In this document: positions 12,005 to 22,568 of the stretch, piece by piece
Numbering within the stretch: the first letter of the stretch is position 1
How the letters are laid out: each line of letters begins with the position of its first letter
Source: Astropecten irregularis
Lineage: Eukaryota > Echinodermata > Asteroidea > Paxillosida > Astropectinidae
Assembly (NCBI GenBank): GCA_963971285.1
Contig: OZ020255.1
Location: forward strand, 15,892,931 to 15,956,930
Reading direction: 5' to 3'
DNA: 64,000 bases
Position numbers and translations under genes: made by a program
The notes under the pieces: generated by a model
The model's input: the letters and a program-made list of their open reading frames with translations, nothing else
What the model was told of the DNA's origin: nothing
The model's database searches: none

Positions 12005-12145
12005 TTAATAGCGTTCCGCACTAATGACGTCACACCACGCGAGACGCGCACAAATACTTCCACTCACCACACGTTTGCATGGCCACGTTGCAATGTTTGT
12101 CTGAGGTTCGGTGCTATTTTTAGCGCAAGTGCGCAGCGCTATTGA
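12005..12145. repeat. Family R element, copy 1
   Basis: AATAGCGTTCCGCACTAATG at the left; TTTTTAGCGCAAGTGCGCAGCGCTATT at the right, giving complementary ends. Contains TGACGTCA at about 12024 and GCAATGTTTGTCTGAGGT. A second copy is at 39191-39352. Confidence 0.75.
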
Positions 12146-13240
12146 ACTGAATTGAAGTGTAGGCCTATACATGTAGGCTACAGTATTCATTATACTTGAC
12201 TAATTTTGACTTATTATGAGTTTGGTTTAAATAAGTATCTTCATGTTCAGGAGACAAAAAAGGGAAACCTGCCCCTTTAAGCCACAATAACCCAAATATG
12301 TAACCCGTTCACACTCTGTAAATAAGCTCCATGTTGTGATTTCTGTCCCTAGGAAATAGTTTCAGGTCATTGGTTCAGACAGATATGGAACATGTATAGG
12401 ACCTAGTATGCTATACAAACAGAACAGAATGCAGGGTGCGTGCAATACATTCATATTGGTGTATTTGGGTCACAATTTCCACATTACGTGTGAAGTCGCT
12501 CAGAAACGGTCTGACTTTTAGCTTCTTCAAAAAGTGGTATTTTTCTTGAAATTGATCACTGAACATTATTTCTAGGCTAGAGTGGGATTTGTATTCAACA
12601 TGGATATTTAGTTGGGTTTTTTTATGACAATTTGCTGCTGTTCCATTAGTCCAAACATGTGAAACTATATTGCATCCCAATATCTATACTTATTGCCACA
12701 GTTTCTCAGTTGAATTTAGTGTCATGAACAATTTGTTCCATAAATCCTGATTTAAAATATTTCTGTGAAGTTACATATTATGAGATCAAACTTAAAAGTG
12801 TCTTCTTCATCTAATTAATACATTGGGATACATTCAATAAAGATACGTTTGAAGGATGAGCACCAGTTATTGGGAAAAATGTTGAAGGGCCTGGAGAATT
12901 AGATATTTTCCCAAGAAACGTAGTGCATCAGGCACCATACACATACACCTAAGTCACTGCAACCATGTAGGAAGGCATAGATTTTGTCCTCCATGTTGTA
13001 CCCATGATGAAGCACACAAAGTTGCTGAGTACCTCTCTCAAATTGTTTTTCCCAAACTTCAATGACTATCGAATAATTTGTTGGAAATCATCCAGGTTTG
13101 GTCTTCCTTCCTCCGTGAGAGCAAACTCTTGAGGGTTTCAAATCAATCTTTGCAACAAAATATAGTGTATATTCAGAAAGTACAATTTTAATCAGTAAGG
13201 ACATAGAACAAACTCATCTAATAAGATCCTTTTACCTATT
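12146..13240. other. No gene recognised
   Basis: AT-rich, with short minus-strand frames only. No splice-bounded candidate. Confidence 0.4.
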
Positions 13241-13250
13241 TTATAAACTG

Positions 13251-13605
13251 ATTCAGTCAGTTTCCCTTGTGATTATTTGATGATTATATTAATTTAAAAG
13301 CCGTATCCTCTTTGAGTGATCCCCCATGTACCGTTCCCAGGTTGCCGCCTTGCTTCGCGTATCGGTGAAATGATCCCTAGGATATGGCGGTGTGTGCGTG
13401 GTTTCATGGCTTCTGACTACCAAACAAACAAAGATAATTGACTATTGGGGTCACCACCAGTGTAGGGCTTGATGGCTCAGTTGGTAGAGCGCCTGTACGA
13501 GTGTACGGTGTTCAGGAGGTCGCCGGTTCAAATCCCACTCCAGTTAATTTTTCTTTGTTCATCAGTCAGTTTCCCTTGTTGTATTTCATGATTAAATTCA
13601 TAAAC
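13251..13605 (+). repeat. Family V tRNA-containing repeat, copy 1
   Basis: A block beginning ATTCAGTCAGTTTCCCTTGT (13251) recurs as ATCAGTCAGTTTCCCTTGT at 13561, about 310 bp later. Between them lie a conserved body (GTTTCATGGCTTCTGACT at about 13402) and a tRNA-like head with A box TGGCTCAGTTGG (about 13471) and B box GGTTCAAATCC (about 13526). The direct repeats suggest a tandem dimer remnant or LTR-like ends, not a plain tRNA gene. Confidence 0.7.
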
Positions 13606-14022
13606 TGTTACTTAATTAGATAAACACATTTGCCATGGAAGTTAAACTTATTAACTGCCATTGTTTTTTTTCCCTAATTTTGAAGTAGAAACATGTGCAC
13701 AACCCAAACAGCCCCAGTGTTACTGCATACAGGACGGTCAGGACCACACAGTAGTTGGCAGTTGTCATTCCATGTTTGTTGAGTGCATCCCTATCAGTCC
13801 TACTGTCACCCCCATGGGGCTTGTGGTTCCTGAGGTTTCTTCACTTTCACAGTGTGGGAAAAGCCCTGAGCATATTGTACACACAGTACTGACGTAGTAG
13901 TACTACTAGTACCTTGGCATTTCACGGTCACATCCCTGGAGTACTTGCTACAAGAACAAAATCTATACTACGTCTACATGTTATAAATGATGTATGATAC
14001 TTAGTTGGTTTCTGTATATTCT

Positions 14023-14150
14023 GGGGTCATTTCACCAAACTCATCGTAACTTCCTATCAATTGTAGGACTTATTCATGATTCCCTGCTTGTAGAATAGGA
14101 TGGGTTGTCCTCCGTAACTTATGTGAGTTATGATCGATCGTAGGGGTTTG
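14023..14150 (+). repeat. Family E fold-back element, copy 3
   Basis: GGGGTCATTTCACCAAACTC at the left, then CAATTGTAGGACTTAT, and GATCGATCGTAGGGG towards the right. The terminal GAAATCGACCCC has been replaced at the junction with the hairpin that starts at 14154. Confidence 0.75.
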
Positions 14151-14153
14151 TTT

Positions 14154-14298
14154 AATGGGAGACTTTTGGAGAGTCGGTCTTGAGTCAACAGCGCACGTGT
14201 AAACCATGCTTGCGCAATTGTGAGCATGCGCGCGTTGTATTGCGCATGCGTGCGCGTGTGCTGTTGACTCAAGACCGACTCTCCAAAAGTCTCCCATT
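14154..14298. repeat. Near-perfect hairpin with a Z-DNA-like segment
   Basis: Arms of about 40 bp: AATGGGAGACTTTTGGAGAG starts at 14154 and its exact inverse ends at 14298. The interior is rich in GCGC/ATGC. 14241-14261 is 21 bases of strict alternating pyrimidine-purine. It abuts the family E copy on the left. The minus-strand frame across it is not a gene. Confidence 0.85.
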
Positions 14299-14699
14299 GA
14301 CTCCTGGTTCCGGTGTTGCCTATTTAGTCCTGGAGTTTTGGACAAGGAAATGTTAAAAAATTCCTTGAATTTGATATGCAGAAATTCTGTGGAATTTTAG
14401 GTCAGAAAGTTTGGAAAGTTTTGGATTAGAAAATCTTTGGGAAAAATGTTGGCATTTGGGAATGATCAGGAAATTCTTAACAATCCTTGGTGAAATTATA
14501 CTTAGGCCCTATATCCTGTGAATAGAAAGTTCAAGAAAAGCCTAAAATTTTAGATGAAAGAACATGTTGTGGCATTCGGTTAGGTAGGGTTTATATGTTG
14601 ATTGGTCATATATCCATGGTCATATTTGTAGGATTGGCTGACAACTATCAGAACCGGGCTGTCGATTTTTGAAATGACAATCATCGAAACTACAGTAAA
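14299..14699. other. No gene recognised
   Basis: AT-rich, with repeated AAATTC/GGAAAT phrases. No reading frame of note. Confidence 0.4.
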
Positions 14700-14729
14700 T
14701 ATTCAACACCTTTCCAACATTTCCAAGTA

Positions 14730-14815
14730 TTCAGTAATAAACTGCTGCAAACTGCACATCAGCCAAAATGTTGACCTGAAATTTATAAAATGCGTGGAGT
14801 TAGGACGGCCATTTT
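14730..14815 (+). repeat. Family K fragment
   Basis: Carries CAGTAATAAACTGCTGCAAA, CAGCCAAAATGTTGACCTG and TGGAGTTAGGACGGCC. This is the left half of the K units at 26371 and 55270; the palindromic core is missing. Confidence 0.65.
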
Positions 14816-14934
14816 TAAGGATGTTTAGATTTGAAGTTGTAGCTGGCATTTCTTGCAGGCAATCTTTTCTGATTGTTCTTCAAGAAAACAATGACCTTAG
14901 AAATTTTCACAAGTTTTCCTTGCATTAAGCTGGA

Positions 14935-15120
14935 GTTGGTTGCCTCCAAGTTGCCCTTTGGCCTTATTTGTGGCGCATCCATTTTGTCACTTTCGTTGCT
15001 TACCGGTACCCTTTGGAAATGATAACACCAATCTAAAAAGAAAATGGGTACCAGACTATTTTGAATCCAAGCCTCAGTTTGATTGCACTGCTTCGAATGC
15101 AGGATGGATGCACCCATGAA
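14935..15120 (-). repeat. Family L duplicated block, copy 1
   Basis: Reverse-strand match to 43275-43445. On the minus strand both copies keep an open frame including the residues ASILHSKQCNQTEAWI. The rest diverges by substitution. The + side begins in CTTATTTGTGGCGCATCC. Either a mobile-element fragment or a duplicated exon; no further frame extends it. Confidence 0.65.
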
Positions 15121-15499
15121 TAAGGCTCATAAACATTGCCCAGATATCCCTTTGCTTGATGACGTTTGCCAGTTGCGAGTGATTATTTGAGTACAATTCT
15201 ACATGTATGCTCAGCTCATCTTAAACATCATCTTACCCCTTTTATCTTTGTTTCTTGTGATCATCGATATAAGAATTAGAATTTGTTTTCCCATTTCATT
15301 TTGAAATTGTTGCTACCATCTGTCGTTTTTGATCATTCACACTAATGAGGATATGCAAAGGGGATCTTGTAACCGACGGAAGTAAAAGGCGTCGGTCTTC
15401 CTTCCTTCGCATCGCAACTTTTCCTGATGTCAGTCATTTGAAATGTAGAACACGTGCAGGTTTTTCTTGGGTTTATTTTCCTCTCACTGTGGTCGAATC
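15121..15499. other. No gene recognised
   Basis: No supported frame or repeat. Confidence 0.4.
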
Positions 15500-15690
15500 T
15501 TAAAGGTAGTATCATGCATGTACTTTGGTAGCATACCGAAACAGAAATTTTCATAGATTTTCTTAGGGTATAAAGATGGTGATGGTAGAAATGCCTGATA
15601 TGCTGTTAATATCCAGAAAAGAATAAAACCATTGACCAAAAATAATTTTGATCTTTTAAAGATAAAAAAAATAATGGTGAAAAGACTGAT
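15500..15690 (+). mobile_element. Family A MITE, left part only
   Basis: TTAAAGGTAGTATCATGCAT at the left end, then the usual AACAGAAATTTTCATAGATT and the TTTGATCTTTTAAAG core. The right half is absent; a second A element begins where it should continue. Confidence 0.8.
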
Positions 15691-15692
15691 GT

Positions 15693-16036
15693 TTAAAGTT
15701 AGTATCATACTTTGGTAAGAAACCAAAAGAGAAATGTTCACAGATTTATGTATAACTTAATACAGGGTATGAAGATGGTGGTAGTAGAAACATACCGTTA
15801 AAATGTTTCCGCCTGAAAAACAACGACCAAAAATCTTTTTGATCTTTTAAAAGATCAAAAATAAAAGAGAGAAGACTTAAGAAATACTGTGGCTGTTTTT
15901 CACTGTTTTTTTTAAAGTGGGCACTGTACGGGGCCGACAATTTCACAGATGACTGTTACTGTATCTTTCTTGATATTTTTGCCCATGAATCTGCATTTCT
16001 TTGACAAAAAAAAACAAAGTATGATATTACCTTTAA
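15693..16036 (+). mobile_element. Family A TTAA-type MITE, complete
   Basis: Starts TTAAAGTTAGTATCATAC and ends AAAGTATGATATTACCTTTAA at 16036, with TTAA at both ends. It contains the full TTTTGATC...GATCAAAA palindrome. It probably inserted at a TTAA inside the neighbouring A copy. Confidence 0.85.
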
Positions 16037-17021
16037 ATGGGATAAATGTGAAATGTACAGTAGTGATTCTTCTCATGTTTTAATATCTCAGAGAAATTGG
16101 GCTTTCAGTTTCAGTGCTTTGAACCTCTGTATTGATGCTGCATACTGGCAATTTGTTTTTTTATTCAATTTAATCATTTATAAGAGATTTTTCTACGAAA
16201 TGACTCCAGGATGGGATCCATCAAGTGCCCATTTACCCTACACATGTACAAAGTCCTAAACAATGTCTGGTGATTAGGAGTCTGACGTTATTAGTTAATT
16301 ACCCAGCAGGCAATTTTATGGATTTGCACATTTCGTTTGAAAAGTTCAAGACTTTAGCCTCAATTAATAAAAACTCTTTAGAGTCAATGAGTCATGTTGG
16401 AGCTATTTTCAACTTGCCTAAAAGCAAAGCCCCCGAATAAAATGCATATGATATGAAATTGCATAATTAGTAACCTGTGTTGGCTTGGCTGGAATAATAT
16501 GTGTTGGGCAGTACCAAAAATAGTATAGCGCCGCAAGATAGCCCACTCGGCCCATAAAGTGAAGTATCATTCAGCCGCCATTTTAGTAAACAACAGAGCT
16601 ATTTATGATGTTATTAACGTCAAATTCAATTGTTGTAAGACTAACCTTTCAGTCAGACAATTATTATCATTATTAAGCCCTATTATTATTATTTTTTCGG
16701 CCAGAATCACTCAACCAAATGACAACAGTCAATTTTGCCTACTAAAATGGCCGCCTGTGTGTTCTTAATCTGGTTGCGCATGATTTTGAAAGTGTAGGCT
16801 GCAGCTGTAGGATCTTTGGGCAGTACCATGAGGATTTATTACTCCAGCTGTCGGCTTCCTTGATGATGAAAGAAAGGGACAAACCTTACTGATAAGGCCA
16901 GTGACATAAGAACCCTGGACAAAGAGGATGTGTCATATTAGGACTAATAAACACCCAAGCTTCAGTACTGCATGACACATACAGGTGCACACATTCTACA
17001 GGTCTCACCCCTTGGACTCTT
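16037..17021. other. No gene recognised
   Basis: A loose inverted pair GCCGCCATTTTAGTA (16575) / TACTAAAATGGCCGCC (about 16739) may be the ends of an old fold-back element. No coding evidence. Confidence 0.4.
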
Positions 17022-17265
17022 GGGGCCTTTTCCAAACCTCGGCTCCGGCTCAGGCTCCGGCTTCGTCTCTGTCATCCATATGCTGAAAATATAGCTTGCG
17101 GTTTCTCATTGAAGCTAAAGCTCTATTTCCCTTTTTAAACCAGAGAATCTACTTCCGTACCGCAGCCAAAAGCCTCTATTTTCTAACCCGTTATTTTAGA
17201 ATGGATTCACGAAATGGAGCCGAAGCCGGAGTCTGAGCTGGAGCCGAGGTTTGGAAAAGGCCCCA
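17022..17265. repeat. Family G fold-back element, copy 1
   Basis: GGGGCCTTTTCCAAACCTCG then GGCTCCGGCTCAGGCTCCGG at the left; GAGCCGAGGTTTGGAAAAGG then CCCC at the right. The interior has AGAGAATCTACTTCCG and GCAGCCAAAAGCCTCTATTT, shared with 38425, 41751 and 48205. Confidence 0.85.
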
Positions 17266-17348
17266 GATGTATATGACCAAAAGTCAATTCTATACTGGAA
17301 AGAACAAAATCATCACCCAGTTTAAAATGAAGACGGCGAAAAACTTCT

Positions 17349-17498
17349 GGGGTCGATTTCACCAAACTCATTGTAACTTACTATCAATTGTAGAAATTAA
17401 GATGCATTGCAGGTTTGCAGCCCTACATAGGATATGATGGGTTATCGTTCGAAACTTGAATTACGATTGATCGTACGGTTTCGTGAAATTGACCGCTG
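17349..17498 (+). repeat. Family E fold-back element, copy 4
   Basis: GGGGTCGATTTCACCAAACT at the left and TTTCGTGAAATTGACCGC at the right. TGCATTGCAGGTTTGCAGCC and ATGATGGGTTATC lie in the middle. A well preserved copy of the E consensus. Confidence 0.85.
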
Positions 17499-17511
17499 GT
17501 TCTTTTAATTC

Positions 17512-17740
17512 CTGAGACACTTTTCCTGAGACGAAAAGTCAAGTGCAGACAGTGTGAGTCTTGTACTCTCATGAGCCTAGTATTGACAGCTCGTTAATTC
17601 TCCCGCATGTGCACAGTTAAGTTACCCGATTCGAAAGTCCAAGTGCGGACACCAGTAATATTTGCCCATTTTTCATTTACCCATTGGCTCGGTGAAACCC
17701 TCGAAAAAAAAAAGTCCAGTGTGGACAGGGCTTAACATTG
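17512..17740. repeat. Possible degenerate fold-back element
   Basis: Phrases of the form AAGTC(C)AAGTGC(A/G)GACA occur at 17537 and 17635, then AAGTCCAGTGTGGACAGGGC at 17711. A related AAGCCCTGTCCGCACTGG is at 35403. Boundaries are unclear. Confidence 0.4.
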
Positions 17741-17797
17741 GATTTGAAACCATACAAATATTAATTGCTTATGGTCGTTGAATTTGTTTCTTTACAG

Positions 17798-17905
17798 TTC
17801 ACCCCTCAGAGCAGAACAGTGACTGTTATCAAGTCTAGAACACCACTTTCCCCTGCACCGCCTATAGCATATGCAGTCCGAACCGTACCACAGCACCAAC
17901 TTCCA
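17798..17905 (+). CDS. Internal coding exon, Pro-rich protein of unknown family
   Basis: The acceptor TTTGTTTCTTTACAG ends at 17797 and the donor CCA|GTAAGT follows 17905. The 108 bases give 36 codons with phase 0 at both ends. The peptide is Ser/Pro/Val-rich, with RTVTVIKSRTPLSPAPP in the first half and a Pro/Gln/His end. It can be joined in frame to the exon at 22219. No domain is recognised, and similarity to a known protein was not established. It needs an upstream first exon, which I could not find in 1-17797, so transcription probably starts outside the window or in a short exon I missed. A chance frame cannot be excluded, but the combination of a strong acceptor, a consensus donor and open phase-0 sequence argues for a real exon. 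Confidence 0.6.
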
Positions 17906-18009
17906 GTAAGTCAGGACATCTTTTCTTTATTAATTTGTTTAGGGCTAAAACTTCACAGAGGTGATGGTGGAGATGTGCCTTGATGAGGCCTGTCATTGTC
18001 TTGATACCT
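17906..18009 (+). other. Intron start before the minisatellite
   Basis: Begins GTAAGTCAGG, a consensus donor. The sequence then runs into the 21-bp tandem array. Confidence 0.4.
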
Positions 18010-18930
18010 TGAAGTCAATGCCTTAGCGCCCACCTCTGGTTATTGCCTTGGTGCCCTTGGTCATCGCCTAGGTGCCCCTGGTCATTGCCTTGTTGCCCCT
18101 GGTCATTGCCTTGGTGCCTCTGGTCATTGCCTTGGTGTCCTTGGCCATTGCCTTAGTGCCCCTAGTCATTACCTTGATGCCCCTGGCCATTGCCTTGATG
18201 TGCCTGGTCATTGCCTTGGTGCCCTGGTCATTGCCTTGGTGCCCCTGGTCATTGCCTTGATGCCCTTGGCCATTGCCTTAGTGCCCCTGGTCATTGCCTT
18301 GATGCCCCTCTGGTCATTATTTTGATGCCCCTGGCCATTGCCTTGATGCCCCTGGTCATTGCCTTGGTGTCCTTGGCCATTGCCTTAGTGCCCCTAGTCA
18401 TTACCTTGATGCCCCTAGTCATTGCTTTGGTGCCCTTGGTCATTACCTTGGTGCCCTGGTCATTGCCTTGGTACCTCTGGTCATTGCCTTGGTACCTCTG
18501 GTCATTGCCTTGGTGCCCTGGTCATTGCCTTGGTGCCCCTGGTCATTGCCTTGATGCCCTTGGCCATTGCCTTAGTGCCCCTGGTCATTGCCTTGATGCC
18601 CCTCTGGTCATTATTTTGATGCCCCTGGCCATTGCCTTGATGCCCCTGGTCATTGCCTTGGTGTCCTTGGCCATTGCCTTAGTGCCCCTAGTCATTACCT
18701 TGATGCCCCTAGTCATTGCTTTGGTGCCCTTGGTCATTACCTTGGTGCCCTGGTCATTGCCTTGGTACCTCTGGTCATTGCCTTGGTACCTCTGGTCATT
18801 GCCTTGGTGCCCTGGTCATTGCCTTGGTACATCTGGTCATTGCCTTGGTGCCCTTGGGCATTGCCCTGGTGTCCCTGCTCATTGTCTTGGTGTCCATAAG
18901 TTGCCTTGGTGCCACTGGTCATAAATCCAC
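18010..18930 (+). repeat. Minisatellite, 21-bp units with a 294-bp higher-order repeat
   Basis: Tandem variants of CATTGCCTTGGTGCCCCTGGT, mostly 21 bp. A block of 294 bp (14 x 21) at about 18214-18507 is repeated almost identically at about 18508-18801; for example, the variant GGTGCCCTGGTCATT recurs exactly 294 bases apart. Because 21 is divisible by 3, all frames stay open, giving a spurious 237-codon hydrophobic frame and shadows on both strands. Intronic. Confidence 0.95.
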
Positions 18931-19257
18931 TAGCTGGTACTGGCCTTAATAAGTCATGCCCAATCCTTTCAGCTGGTTAAACTCATGTCACGGCAATACT
19001 CACCAATAGAGGGCGCTGTATAAGCACCACCACTGGGAAGCTGTCAGATGAAATTGCATATTGAGCCAGTTGCATTTCAGGGTCATGCATTCACAGTAGT
19101 GTGTGTTCCATGGGCCCTTGAGGGGTTGGTTGTTCAGCAAAGGAAGTTTCAGGGAAGGAGAGAGACATGGACCTTACAGAGAGTAAATCACCCTAAATGT
19201 TCACTGGTGATCACTTTGTAGATGTACAAAAAACAATGCAGATTGCTCAGACTCCAG

Positions 19258-19415
19258 CAGCGGATTTCACAAAACTCTTAAAGATTAATCGTGATCACGT
19301 TTGGGTGTTAATATCGCCATGGTGATTTTGTATGGTGACATCACACTTTGCTTAGCAACGAGGACTGATTCACATCTTGAGAACAATCTCAGTGCTTCGT
19401 GAAATCAACCCCCCG
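19258..19415 (+). repeat. Fold-back element with family-E-like ends
   Basis: GCGGATTTCACAAAACTCTT at the left and GTGCTTCGTGAAATCAACCC at the right. The interior (GATCACGTTTGGGTGTTAA, GGTGACATCACACTTTGCTT) is unlike E. A different family sharing the terminal motif. Confidence 0.6.
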
Positions 19416-20035
19416 GCCTCTAGCCTACATTATCATTCTCAGCATGGCGATATGTTCTTGTCACTTCATGAATACATGGCTTGGCAACATACCTAATGAT
19501 CCAAGACAGACATGGTCATTAGGCCAAAAAAACCATGTTTAGTGTTCACGCCCACTTCATTTTGGGAGGCTGTTTGGATTTTTTGTTTGTTTGTTAGTCA
19601 TTTCCTGGCCTGTAGGACACAGCCAATTGTTTTGGATAAATGGGTTGGTCTGCCATTTTGGAAGAAAAAAAAAGGCCTCCTCCTTAAATATATTTTATCA
19701 AAAATGCAGAACGCCAAACATATTTAATTTTTACTTGGCCTTTTAGCTCTGATTGTAGCCATCTTGCTCTCCCTCTCTACAAATAAAATGGTCTTGCCTG
19801 TTCAAGACCCAAATCCCGAGCTGCTCCACATCATTTCCACTTGCAGAATATATCAGTTTCTTATTAAATATCTCATTCACATTTTATATCCAAATAATAT
19901 ATAACTTGGCAATTACATGGATATTGAAAAAATACGTATGCAGTATGTTGCCTACATATAGGCCTATATCTTTCCTTGAGACTTTGTTGGGTTGTCTTTT
20001 CTGCAAATTAAAGGGGTGTTGTGTCTGAGTCCCAG
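19416..20035. other. No gene recognised
   Basis: Intronic-looking AT-rich sequence. One 71-codon frame at 19512 has no support. Confidence 0.4.
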
Positions 20036-20039
20036 TTTA

Positions 20040-20245
20040 ATCAAAAGTCAACCAAAATAAAATCTTTACTTTATGTCAATGCTTGGAGTTAGGAGGGCCT
20101 GACGAGTTTCGATCCTAGCAGGATCTTCATTGAAGCCTTCGATAAAGATTCTGCAAGGATCGAAACGGGTCAGGCCCTCCTAACTCCAAGCATTCTTTAA
20201 ATTTCAGGTCATTATTTTGGCTGATGACCAGTTTGCAGCATTTTG
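20040..20245 (+). repeat. Family K element with palindromic core
   Basis: GCTTGGAGTTAGGAGGGCCT (about 20081) and the inverse AGGCCCTCCTAACTCCAAGC (about 20171) bracket TTTCGATCCTAGCAGGATCT and its mirror. The flank TTTCAGGTCATTATTTTGGC (about 20203) recurs at 51190 and, inverted, at 26371 and 55270. Confidence 0.8.
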
Positions 20246-20975
20246 GCAAGGTTTGGTTTGGTTCTGCAAGGTGGATTCACAATGGTCAATGGAACACTGT
20301 TTCAAGGGTTGAGTCTCTATCAGAACTGTCCTTTTTCTCCAAAAGAGTTCTTACCACGACATCTTGGGGACACACTGCTTTTTTTGTAACGTGTAGTCCG
20401 TGACAATTGTACTCTTTCAACTCTCATTATTTCACGTGGAAATCTCGCGGCTGGATCGTGCCGTAGGCTGTGCAAAGAGAATCTCGAGAAGTGACCACAT
20501 CAACGCTTGCGCTGCGGACTTACTATATCTCGTAATGTTTAAGAATCTCAGTAACCCCTAGTATCCAACATCATGATGGGATATTTCATATTATTGGGAT
20601 CTTGCCCATAGTCCATAATGTATCAACCCACCTGTGCTAATCAGCTGGTTGACAGGTGTGTGTTAATTGATAGAGCTGCTGGGGGTCCTCCATATGGTTG
20701 CAGCATGTGGTGGGGTGGGGGCAGGCCGATGTTAAAGGCAAAAATGAAGTATTGATGAATAATAAAGTGTGACATTGATACTGGTATTTGGTATTTAGTC
20801 ATCTATGACATGAAACAGATGTGACACTCAGGAAAAAGAAGGAAACATTTCCCCTAAAAAATCCAGCGGAATTGTCTGAGGGTAGGTGAGGGGGAGAAGG
20901 GCTGCTTGATCCCTGTAGACTTAGTCCACACCCTCCCCTTACAAACATCAATCATCAATGCATATGGACTTTTCT
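20246..20975. other. No gene recognised
   Basis: No splice-bounded frame and no repeat match. Confidence 0.4.
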
Positions 20976-21197
20976 TTAAAGGTACAGTATCTCGGAGGTA
21001 AGATCGGGGTAAGATCAAAACCAGTCATTATGATGTTTTATAAGAAAAATTGAGTCAGGTTTTTGCTTATTTTCTTGTGACTCATATTATGTCTGATTGA
21101 GCTCAAATTTCAGGTGTGTTATTTTATATAAATGTTGGATTAGACAAAGTGTGAGTGCTATTCTGTGACCTTAAACAATCATGTATTATACCTTTAA
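20976..21197 (-). mobile_element. Family B MITE, internally deleted
   Basis: TTAAAGGTACAGTAT at the left; ATCATGTATTATACCTTTAA at the right, with TTAA at both ends. Nearly all of the half shared with family A is missing. The B-specific half (GAGCTCAAATTTCAGGTGTG, AGACAAAGTGTGAGTGC) is present in reverse. Confidence 0.8.
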
Positions 21198-21589
21198 TAA
21201 GGACAGCTTCAGCAAACGACTTTATGATCGTTGGATGCCCAACTGGTTTTCATACCGTGAGCCCGCTGCACTCCCCTTTAAGCATCAACCTCACCTGCTG
21301 TCCTTTCCCTGTTCTATGAATAAATAAATGAATGGAATACACGTAAATGAAAAGTTAATCTCTTTAAGAAAAAGCAAATAAATCAAACGGTTTACTTTGG
21401 CACTGTGGTGCTGCATACCAACCTGTCAAACCCAATGGGTCAGTGAGGTCAAAGGTCATATCTTGATGGGTGTCCAGAGTTCATTTTAATTCTGGGCTTC
21501 CTTAAAGACACTGTGAGATAGGTGTGTAAACAAATTGGTCAGGTGTCAATCAGGCATTTTGTATTTCACTACTTAGCTAGGTTTAAGGG
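21198..21589. other. No gene recognised
   Basis: Plain intron-like sequence leading into the GGGTCA-rich array. Confidence 0.4.
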
Positions 21590-22150
21590 TCACACTTTAA
21601 CTTGGACTTGGGTCATGCCTTGCTCAGGATCAGGGTCACACACTTAATCCTACTCCAGCCCAGGGTCAAACCTCGCTAAAGACTGGTCAATCCTAACCCT
21701 GGATCAGGGAATACCTTATCCTCGACCAGGGGCACACTGATCTTGGGACCAGGTTCACATCTAACCCCAAACCAGGATTACACCTAAGCCTGGACCAGGA
21801 TAAAATGTTACCCTGGACCAGGTTCACACCTAACCCCAAACCAGGGTCAAACCTTAACCTAGTTGAGGTTCACACCTAACCCCAAACCAGGGTCATTCGT
21901 AACCCTGGACTGAGGTCAAACTTTACCTTGGACCTGGGAGGGTCACCCATGACCCTGTGACCCACCAGGGTCAACCCTGATCCTGGACCAGGGTCAAACA
22001 TTACCTTGGACCAGGGTTATACTTCACCCTGTAGGTTATCCTGGACAGGGTCACCCCTGATCCTGGACCAGGGTCAAACGTTACCTTGGACCAGGCTTAT
22101 ATCTCCCTGTAGGTGATCCTGGACAGGGTCACCCTTAATCTAGGATACGG
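21590..22150 (+). repeat. Degenerate minisatellite rich in GGGTCA
   Basis: Irregular units of roughly 30-45 bp built on GACCAGGGTCAAACCTTACC and CCTGGACCAGGGTCAC. The last part (from about 21963) holds longer near-duplicates: ACCAGGGTCAAACATTACC is followed about 70 bp later by ACCAGGGTCAAACGTTACC. It ends about 70 bp before the exon at 22219. Confidence 0.85.
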
Positions 22151-22218
22151 CTATATTGAAGGTAAATTTGTGACGTCGTTTAATTTGCATTGCTTAATTT
22201 TATCTCCTTGCTCTGCAG

Positions 22219-22485
22219 CAACAAAGAATACCTTATATTGCCAAGCGAGCCATGTCGCCACAAACCCACCATCCAATCATGTGGCAGAACCAAGCTGCAG
22301 TAGCAGCAGCAGCTGCAGCATCGCAAGGTTGGACGCATTTTTTACCACGGCAGACTGTCGTACCCCATGGAGTAACCACACAGTCTGTATCACCCCATGG
22401 AGGTGCTAGATACCAAGTACAGCCACAGCCACAGCCTCAGCCACAGCCTTATCCTGCCTATACTTCACATACACCACCGAGTGGG
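22219..22485 (+). CDS. Internal coding exon, Ala/Gln/Pro-rich protein of unknown family
   Basis: The best supported exon of the window. A long pyrimidine tract and CTCTGCAG acceptor end at 22218; the donor GGG|GTAAGT follows 22485. Its 267 bases encode 89 codons, phase 0 at both ends. It opens QQRIPYIAKRAMSPQTHHP. A seven-Ala run interrupted by one Val follows (residues about 27-34), then a Trp/Phe/His segment (SQGWTHFLPRQ). Two VPHG/SPHG phrases come next, and five Gln-Pro dipeptides are near residue 75. It ends in a Tyr/Thr/Pro stretch. Such low-complexity sequence is typical of disordered regions in regulatory or adaptor proteins, but no domain is visible and I do not name the gene. It reads in frame after 17798-17905 and before 25304. 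Confidence 0.8.
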
Positions 22486-22568
22486 GTAAGTACAATCCAA
22501 ATATTGGGGATGGGGAGGGGGTTGTACTTGGACCAGTTGGGGTCAAACTGCAAGGGTGTATTATCATA

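Noticed and set aside
13661-13897. Possible terminal exon with Cys/Val-rich peptide
   Set aside because: There is a pyrimidine tract upstream (TTGTTTTTTTTCCC), but the AG acceptor is poorly placed and no phase-0 match or poly(A) signal was found. Evidence too thin to call.
18211-18924. 237-codon open frame, hydrophobic and repetitive
   Set aside because: It is the translation of the 21-bp minisatellite. A unit length divisible by three keeps every frame open, so length means nothing.
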